Below are positions 34,875 through 39,693 of a stretch of 39,693 bases of DNA, piece by piece. Position 1 is the first letter of the stretch. Each line of letters begins with the position of its first letter. Where the stretch lies: positions 1 through 39,693 of the forward strand of contig QHRU01000071.1 in the NCBI GenBank assembly GCA_003220225.1. The letters are read 5' to 3'. The notes under the pieces were generated by a model, which did not search any database, was not told where the DNA came from, and saw only the letters and a program-made list of their open reading frames with translations. The DNA is from Candidatus Rokuibacteriota bacterium. GTDB lineage: Bacteria > Methylomirabilota > Methylomirabilia > Rokubacteriales > CSP1-6. The position numbers and the translations under genes were made by a program.

Positions 34875-36283
34875 CAGCGGCCCCGGCGCCACCAGTGGTA
34901 GACGAGGTTGTCGACGACCTCGCCGAGCTGGCCGATCGTGCGGCACTCGCGCACGAGATCACACGCCGGCGCGTACATCGGCATCACGCTGTCCCCGATG
35001 CCCCAGCCCCACTGGCCCTCGGGGTTGAGCCAGATGATTCCCTTCACGCGCTCGCGGATGAGCCGCAGCGCCCACGCCTGCGGGTCGTTGTAGTTGTTCC
35101 GCGCGTCACCGAGCACCAGGATGGTCGTCTTGCGGTCGAGCGACTCCAGCTCGGTGTTCGCGAAGCGGCTGAAGGCGAAGCCGAAGTCCGAGCGGCAGTG
35201 GTAGTCCACGGGCGCCGCCTTCAGCGCCCACTCGATCCCGCGCTCCACCGGGTAGGTGGCGAAGGCCTGGGTGACCTCCGCGATCTCGGAGACGAACACG
35301 TACGAGCGCACCCGGCTGAAGCATTCCTGAAGGCTCCAGACGAGCTGCAGCATGAACCGCGAGGCGTTGCGCACGGAGTCCGAGACGTCGCAGATGGTGA
35401 TGAGCTTGGGCTTCTCCCGGTGGCGTCGCTTGAGGAAGACCTCCATGGGTACGCCGCCGTAGGAGAGGCTCTTGCGGATCGTGCGGCGCGTGTCGAGCCG
35501 CCCCTTCTGCTCCTGCCGCTGGCGCAGCGCGAGCGCGTCCTTGATCTTGCGCGCCAGCCGCGCCACGACGTTCTTCATCTGCGCGACCTCCTCGGGCGTC
35601 AGCGCGAACAGCGGCTTGTCCGAGAGCACCTCGCGCGTGAGCTTCTCGCCCTGGCGGTAGGCGCGGCGCTCCAGCTCGCGCTCGACGTGCTGGCGGATCA
35701 TCCGGTTGAAGGCCTCCAGCCGCAGCTCGAGGTAGTTGCGGATGCGCGCGAGCTGGCCGGGATCGAGGCCCCGGGCCTCCAGCATCCGCATGATCTTCTC
35801 GATGTCGCGCTCGATCGCGGACCAGTCGAACTTGTCCGAGATCTTCCGCGAGAAGTAGCCGACCTGGAGGAAGTACATCAGCCGCTCGAGGCCGGCGTTC
35901 TGGCCGCCCGCGCGGATGGCCATCTCCATCTCGCTCCCCTCGCCGCGCATCAGCAGCTCGGTGAGATCGTCGAGCTCGAGGCCTTCCTCGTCGACGAGAC
36001 GATCCAGCAGCTCCTGCACGCGCGGGTCCTCGGGGCCGAGGGCCTTCTTGATCCCCTCGCCGAGGGCCTCGAGGTCGAGGAAATAGAGGTTGAAGATGCG
36101 GTCGAAGGTCGCCAGGTCGCGCGATTCCTTGACGAGGGTGGCGGCCAGCGTGGCCTTGAACGTCTCGCGGTCGGTCAGGCCGACCTCCGCGCTGGCCGCG
36201 AGCGCGTCGAGCGCCTCCGAGGGCGAGATGCGCAGCTCGGCCCGGCGCAAGTCGCCGATGAACTCGAGGATTCGCTCGTCCAT
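34874..36283 (-). CDS. VWA-domain protein (CoxE-like), partner of MoxR ATPase
   Basis: The 469-residue protein has a helical N-terminal region, a basic middle (RQGEKLTREVLSDKPLFALTPEEVAQMKNVV) and a C-terminal von Willebrand A domain. The metal-binding MIDAS motif is DVSDS in LITICDVSDSVRNASRF, with a later Asp in KTTILVLGDARNNY. Such proteins pair with MoxR AAA+ ATPases to insert metals or activate target enzymes, as CoxD/CoxE do. No CO-dehydrogenase genes lie in this window, so the target is unknown. It starts two nt after a 37-codon ORF. Confidence 0.9.
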   Translation of the reverse strand: MDERILEFIGDLRRAELRISPSEALDALAASAEVGLTDRETFKATLAATLVKESRDLATFDRIFNLYFLDLEALGEGIKKALGPEDPRVQELLDRLVDEEGLELDDLTELLMRGEGSEMEMAIRAGGQNAGLERLMYFLQVGYFSRKISDKFDWSAIERDIEKIMRMLEARGLDPGQLARIRNYLELRLEAFNRMIRQHVERELERRAYRQGEKLTREVLSDKPLFALTPEEVAQMKNVVARLARKIKDALALRQRQEQKGRLDTRRTIRKSLSYGGVPMEVFLKRRHREKPKLITICDVSDSVRNASRFMLQLVWSLQECFSRVRSYVFVSEIAEVTQAFATYPVERGIEWALKAAPVDYHCRSDFGFAFSRFANTELESLDRKTTILVLGDARNNYNDPQAWALRLIRERVKGIIWLNPEGQWGWGIGDSVMPMYAPACDLVRECRTIGQLGEVVDNLVYHWWRRGR

Positions 36284-36284
36284 C

Positions 36285-36398
36285 TTATTTGCCGTCGGGG
36301 CGGCTGCGCAGGGCTCCGCCGCCCGACGGTCGGGGGATCACTGGCCGGGGACGCGCCTCGGCGCCGGCGGTCTGACGCGCCTCGGCGCCCGCACTCAT
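36285..36398 (-). CDS. Possible 37-residue linker ORF between moxR and the VWA gene
   Basis: The ATG (36396-36398) overlaps the MoxR TGA as ATGA, and the TAA ends one base before the VWA-gene ATG. The peptide contains a tandem repeat (AGAEARQTAGAEARPRP) encoded by a 15-bp direct repeat, followed by a Pro/Gly/Arg-rich end. Its placement fits a coupling ORF that carries ribosomes across the junction. It may have no function as a protein. Confidence 0.4.
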   Translation of the reverse strand: MSAGAEARQTAGAEARPRPVIPRPSGGGALRSRPDGK

Positions 36399-37303
36399 GG
36401 CGCGAGAACTTTGTCCAGGGCGCCCTTCACCCGCTCGAGGTCCTTCTCGTACTTCACGAGCATCGTCAGCGTGGACTCGACCAGCGCCGGGTCGAGCGCC
36501 TGCGCGTTGAGGATGACGAGCGAGCGCGCCCAGTCGAGCGACTCCGACACCGAGGGCGGCTTGCGCAGCTCGAGCGCGCGGATCTTCTGCACGGCGGCCA
36601 CCACCGCCGAGGCGAGCCTCGCGGGGATCTCGGGCACCTTGAGCCGGATGATCTCCAGCTCCTCGGCGGGCGCGGGGAAATCGATGAAGAGGTGCAGGCA
36701 GCGCCGCTTGAGCCCGTCCGACAGCTCGCGCGCGTTGTTCGACGTGAGCACGACGAGCGGAATGTGCTTGGCGCTCACCGTGCCGAGCTCCGGCACCGAG
36801 ACCTGGAAGTCCGAGAGCACCTCGAGCAGGAACGCCTCGAACTCGGGCTCCGCCTTGTCGATCTCGTCGATGAGCAGCACCACCGGCGTGTCGGACTGGA
36901 TCGCCGCCAGCAGCGGCCGCTGCGACAGGAAGCGATAGGAGAAGAACGCATCGTCCTGGCCCGCGATGCGCGCGACGGCGTCGGGTAACGACGGCGCGTC
37001 GGCGATCAGCTCTCCGATCCTGTCTTTCAGGAGCTGCGTATAGAGCAGCTGCTTCGCGTATTTCCATTCATAGAGCGCCTTGCCCTCGTCCAGCCCCTCG
37101 TAGCACTGCAGGCGGATGAGCGGGCGGCTCGTGATGTCGGCCAGCGTCTTGGCCAGCTCGGTCTTGCCCACGCCGGCCGGTCCCTCGATGAGGACGGGGC
37201 GTCCCATGCGCTCCGACAGGTAGACGACGGTGGAGATCCGCCGGCTCGCGATGTACCGCGCGCTCTTGAAGCGCTGCTGGACGTCCTCGACCGAATCGAA
37301 CAT
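36395..37303 (-). CDS. MoxR-family AAA+ ATPase
   Basis: The 302-residue MoxR ATPase has Walker A GPAGVGKTE, Walker B VVLLIDEIDKAE, sensor-1 VLTSNNARELSD and the arginine finger region KRRCLHLFIDFP. It works as a chaperone with the VWA partner downstream. It has the CoxD/MoxR look rather than GvpN, with no gvp genes near and no GvpN-like C-terminus. AGGAG precedes the ATG. The promoter region carries an extended -10 and a perfect inverted repeat. Confidence 0.92.
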   Translation of the reverse strand: MFDSVEDVQQRFKSARYIASRRISTVVYLSERMGRPVLIEGPAGVGKTELAKTLADITSRPLIRLQCYEGLDEGKALYEWKYAKQLLYTQLLKDRIGELIADAPSLPDAVARIAGQDDAFFSYRFLSQRPLLAAIQSDTPVVLLIDEIDKAEPEFEAFLLEVLSDFQVSVPELGTVSAKHIPLVVLTSNNARELSDGLKRRCLHLFIDFPAPAEELEIIRLKVPEIPARLASAVVAAVQKIRALELRKPPSVSESLDWARSLVILNAQALDPALVESTLTMLVKYEKDLERVKGALDKVLAP

Positions 37304-37331
37304 GGGGCTCCTCTTACGCGAAAGGTGTGAT

Positions 37332-37352
37332 TGAACGCCCGTTCATTGTAGC
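37332..37352 (-). promoter_or_regulatory. Extended -10 promoter overlapped by an inverted-repeat operator (moxR operon)
   Basis: On the minus strand TGCTACAAT (extended -10; TACAAT at 37345-37350) runs into TGAACG-GG-CGTTCA (37332-37345), a perfect 6-bp palindrome with a 2-bp spacer. It is of the sort bound by TetR-type repressors and covers the expected transcription start, so a repressor there would block the moxR operon. No regulator gene is adjacent. Confidence 0.55.
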
Positions 37353-37369
37353 AGCAGGCCGCAGCGCGG

Positions 37370-37894
37370 TTAGTGGCGCGTGCCGCCGCCGCGGATCATC
37401 CGGTCCCGGATGTCGTCGGACGGCGCAGGCGCGGGCGTGGCGGCGGGCGCGGGCGTGGCCGGGGGCGCGGGCGTCGTGGTCGTGGGCGCCGGCGGCGTGA
37501 CCGTCGCGGGCACCGCGCGCGCGACGTCGGGCCAGGCCGCGGCGACGTCGTCCGCCAGCGCGGCGGCATCGACGCGCGCCTCCTCGGCGATCTCGCTCCA
37601 GCCGGTGCCGGTGCGCCGCGCGGCAACGACCTTCTCCAGCGGATGGCCGCCGCGCGTCGCGAGGCGATGGGCGATGAAGAGGTCGCCCCACCCGAGCCGC
37701 GTGGCCGCACGCGAGGCGCGCACCTCGGCCGGCGTCCGGGCGAGCGCCGCGGCCATCCGCGCCACCGTCGCCGCCTCGCCGCGCGGCGTGGCGGCGCCAC
37801 GGTCGACGGCGGCGGCAAGCGCGTCGAGCCGGTCCTGCGCGTGGGCGGCGCCGGCGGCGAGCGTGACGACGAGCAACGCGAGCAGCGTGCGCAT
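37370..37894 (-). CDS. Hypothetical secreted protein
   Basis: The 174-residue protein has a signal peptide (MRTLLALLVVTLAAGAAHA). An Ala-rich helical domain (ATRLGWGDLFIAHRLATRGGHPLEKVVAARR, TGTGWSEIAEEARVDAAAL) resembles short secreted domains in related genomes. A low-complexity Pro/Ala/Thr linker and a basic tail RMIRGGGTRH follow. The function is unknown. CATACT ends 8 nt before the ATG, again with no room for a ribosome binding site. It is divergent from the M48 peptidase gene. Confidence 0.75.
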   Translation of the reverse strand: MRTLLALLVVTLAAGAAHAQDRLDALAAAVDRGAATPRGEAATVARMAAALARTPAEVRASRAATRLGWGDLFIAHRLATRGGHPLEKVVAARRTGTGWSEIAEEARVDAAALADDVAAAWPDVARAVPATVTPPAPTTTTPAPPATPAPAATPAPAPSDDIRDRMIRGGGTRH

Positions 37895-37938
37895 GTCCGC
37901 CGAGTATGCCGCGCCCGCCGGCTGTGTACAATCGCCGC

Positions 37939-39033
37939 ATGACCGCCCTCGAGTCGGGCCGCTATCATCGCCTCCAGCTGCTGCTCGGCCTGGCGAGGCT
38001 CGTGCTCGGCGCCGCCTTCCTCGCGGCCGTGCTGCTCCTGGGCGGCGGTCGGATCCTCGCCGAGCTCGCCGCGCGCGTCACCGCGAGCGCGGCGGGCCAG
38101 GTGGCGCTCGTGGCGGCGGCGCTCGGCGCGGGCCACGCGCTGCTCGGCGTGCCATTCGCATGGCTCTCGTCGTGGGTCCTCCCGCGGCGGTACGGTCTGC
38201 TGCACCAGCCCTTCCCCGCGTGGCTCGCCGACCGCGCCAAGGCCGCGGCACTCGGCGCGGCGATCGGGCTGGCGGGCGTCGAGGTCGTCTACGCGCTGCT
38301 GCGCCTGACGCCGCTCTGGTGGCTCGCGGCCGCCGCCCTCGCCTTCGCCTTCGCCATCGCGCTCACGGCCGTGCTGCCGATCTGGATCCTGCCGATGTTC
38401 TTTCGCCTGACGCCGCTGGCCGACACGACGCTCCGAACGCGTCTGCTCGCACTGGCCGAGCGGGCCGGGGTGAGCGCCGTCGGCGTCTGGATCGCCGATC
38501 AATCGCGCAAGAGCCGGACGGCCAACGCCGCCGTGATCGGGCTCGGCCGCACGCGGCGCATCCTCCTGTACGACACGCTCGCGGCCGGCTTCCGCCCCGA
38601 GGAGATCGAAGCCGTGCTCGCTCACGAGCTGGGGCACCACGCCCACGGCGACCTGCGGCGCGGCCTGCTCGTGCAGGGGGCGCTGAGCGTCGTGACGTTC
38701 TGGGTCGCGAGCCACGCGCTGAGCGCCGGTGTCGGCCGCTTCGGCTACGCGGGCGTCGCCGATCCCGCCGGCCTGCCGTGGCTGGCGCTGGTGCTCGCCG
38801 CGCTCGGCCTCCTGCTCACGCCGCTCGTCAACGCGTTCTCGCGCTACGTCGAGCGCCAGGCCGACGACTTCGCGCTGGCGCTCACGCGCGACCCGGACGG
38901 CTTCATCGGGGCCATGGAGCGCCTGGCCGCGCTGAACCTCGCCGAGCGCCGGCCGCACCCGCTGAAGGAAGCGCTGCTGTTCTCGCATCCCGCGCTCGAC
39001 CGCCGCATCGCCCGCGCCCGCGCCGTCGCGTGA
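37939..39033 (+). CDS. M48-family (Ste24-like) integral membrane zinc metallopeptidase
   Basis: The ~364-residue protein has several hydrophobic segments. The zinc motif HELGHH lies in EEIEAVLAHELGHHAHGD, and the third zinc Glu is in RYVERQADDFAL. N- and C-terminal Ste24 features include WLSSWVLPRRYGLLHQPFPAWL, IWILPMFFRLTPL, SRKSRTANAAVIGLGRTRRILLYDTL and SHPALDRRI. It degrades damaged or misfolded membrane proteins. The ATG at 37939-37941 follows TACAAT (37927-37932) by 6 nt, suggesting leaderless translation; an earlier in-frame ATG lies upstream of that box. Confidence 0.92.
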   Translation: MTALESGRYHRLQLLLGLARLVLGAAFLAAVLLLGGGRILAELAARVTASAAGQVALVAAALGAGHALLGVPFAWLSSWVLPRRYGLLHQPFPAWLADRAKAAALGAAIGLAGVEVVYALLRLTPLWWLAAAALAFAFAIALTAVLPIWILPMFFRLTPLADTTLRTRLLALAERAGVSAVGVWIADQSRKSRTANAAVIGLGRTRRILLYDTLAAGFRPEEIEAVLAHELGHHAHGDLRRGLLVQGALSVVTFWVASHALSAGVGRFGYAGVADPAGLPWLALVLAALGLLLTPLVNAFSRYVERQADDFALALTRDPDGFIGAMERLAALNLAERRPHPLKEALLFSHPALDRRIARARAVA

Positions 39034-39055
39034 GCGCCATCACCGAGGAGCGACC

Positions 39056-39693
39056 ATGAGCCGCCGTGCCGACCTCCGCCGTCTCGTCGAAACCAAGAAC
39101 GGGCTCGTCGTCCCCGGCGCCTACGACGGCGTCTCCGCACGCCTCGTCGAGCGCGCCGGCTTCCCCGCCGTCTACATGACGGGCTACGGCACCTCCGCCT
39201 CGCGCCTGGGACTGCCCGATCTCGGCTACGCGGGCCTCGCCGAGATGGCCGACCACGCGCGCAACCTCGCGGCCGCCGTCGAGATCCCGCTGATCGCCGA
39301 CGCCGACACGGGCTACGGCAACGCGCTCAGCGTGCGGCGCACGGTGCAGGCGTACGAGGCGGCCGGCGTGGCCGCGCTGCACATCGAGGACCAGGTGGCG
39401 CCCAAGCGCTGCGGCCACCTCTCGGGCCACCAGGTGATCCCGCGCGGCGAGTTCGCCGGCAAGATCCGCGCGGCGGCCGACGCGCGCACGGATCGCGATC
39501 TGCTCATCATCGCGCGCACCGACGCCATCTCCGCGATGGACTTCGACGAGGCGCTGCGGCGGGGCGAGGCGGCCGTCAAGGCCGGCGCCGACATGCTCTT
39601 CGTGGAGGCGCCGCGCGACGAAGCGCAGGTGGAGCGCGTGGCCCGCGCCTTCGACACGCCGCTGCTCTACAATTACGCGCCCGGCGGCCGCTC
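39056..39693 (+). CDS. Isocitrate lyase/PEP mutase family protein (3' end beyond window)
   Basis: The first 212 residues are visible and the frame is open at the right edge. Family motifs are VVPGAYDGVSARLVERAGF, the metal-binding DADTGYGN, the signature PKRCGH (usual K-K/R-C-G-H) and ARTDA. Members include methylisocitrate lyase, oxaloacetate decarboxylase and carboxyvinyl-carboxyphosphonate mutase, and which one applies is not clear from this part. GAGGAG lies 5 nt before the ATG, 22 nt after the M48 stop. Confidence 0.88.
   Translation, partial: MSRRADLRRLVETKNGLVVPGAYDGVSARLVERAGFPAVYMTGYGTSASRLGLPDLGYAGLAEMADHARNLAAAVEIPLIADADTGYGNALSVRRTVQAYEAAGVAALHIEDQVAPKRCGHLSGHQVIPRGEFAGKIRAAADARTDRDLLIIARTDAISAMDFDEALRRGEAAVKAGADMLFVEAPRDEAQVERVARAFDTPLLYNYAPGGR

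Noticed and set aside
36395-37303. MoxR ATPase as the missing GvpN
   Set aside because: It lies 11 kb from the gvp operon, on the other strand, coupled to a VWA gene; this is the CoxD/CoxE-type arrangement, not GvpN.

Overview
This is a 39.7 kb chromosomal window of very GC-rich, gene-dense DNA (I judge about 70% GC, not computed). Genes are packed head to tail, with many stop/start overlaps of the ATGA, GTGA or TGATG type. The gene mix is gas vesicles, an SCP2-type thiolase with a DUF35 partner, MoxR/VWA, a UGSC selenoprotein, a LigAB-type dioxygenase and many hybrid sensor kinases. It suggests a free-living soil, sediment or freshwater bacterium, perhaps of the Rokubacteria/Methylomirabilota or deltaproteobacterial kind. 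That placement is inference; no marker gene in the window proves it. No phage, transposase, CRISPR array or replication origin was seen.

Layout. (1) 1-8388, minus strand: an enoyl-CoA hydratase and a glycosyltransferase lead into a pterin block (two 6-pyruvoyl-tetrahydropterin synthase/QueD-family proteins, folE, a short-chain reductase). Next comes a Fe-S/molybdopterin/tRNA block (A-type carrier, moaD, moaE, tilS), then an HtrA-like protease and a response regulator cut by the window edge. (2) 8420-11032: a tRNA-Met(CAU) with a truncated copy beside it, an extremely acidic protein, a PuuD-like membrane protein, a cytochrome c lipoprotein, and a coupled pair of unknown genes ending at a strong terminator. 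(3) 11154-15360: an NtrC-type sigma-54 activator divergent from uvrA. (4) 15527-25669, plus strand: a gas-vesicle operon in the order gvpJ-like, gvpA, sensor kinase, CheY-like regulator, gvpL/F, membrane hybrid kinase, gvpG, fused double ArsA/Get3-like ATPase, gvpF/L, gvpA-family minor protein, gvpF/L, gvpK. (5) 25693-30047: a thiolase-like/DUF35 pair on plus, facing a minus-strand operon of an unknown conserved protein, a UGSC selenoprotein with an in-frame TGA, and LigB- and LigA-type proteins. (6) 30068-39693: a ChaN-like protein, a TPR protein, a membrane hybrid kinase, a DUF3047 protein, a VWA protein with its MoxR ATPase, a secreted unknown, an M48 peptidase and the start of an isocitrate lyase/PEP mutase family gene.

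The most notable points are these. The gas-vesicle operon carries its own two-component proteins and a Get3/ArsA-like tandem ATPase, and no GvpN or GvpC is visible. A 58-59 bp hairpin repeat sits exactly at gene junctions, where it supplies start codons, stop codons and C-terminal tails; a diverged copy lies in the linker of the double ATPase. The UGSC protein has a readable selenocysteine codon followed by a SECIS-like hairpin. Several stand-alone or first genes have a -10 box only 6-9 nt before the start codon, which suggests common leaderless transcription.
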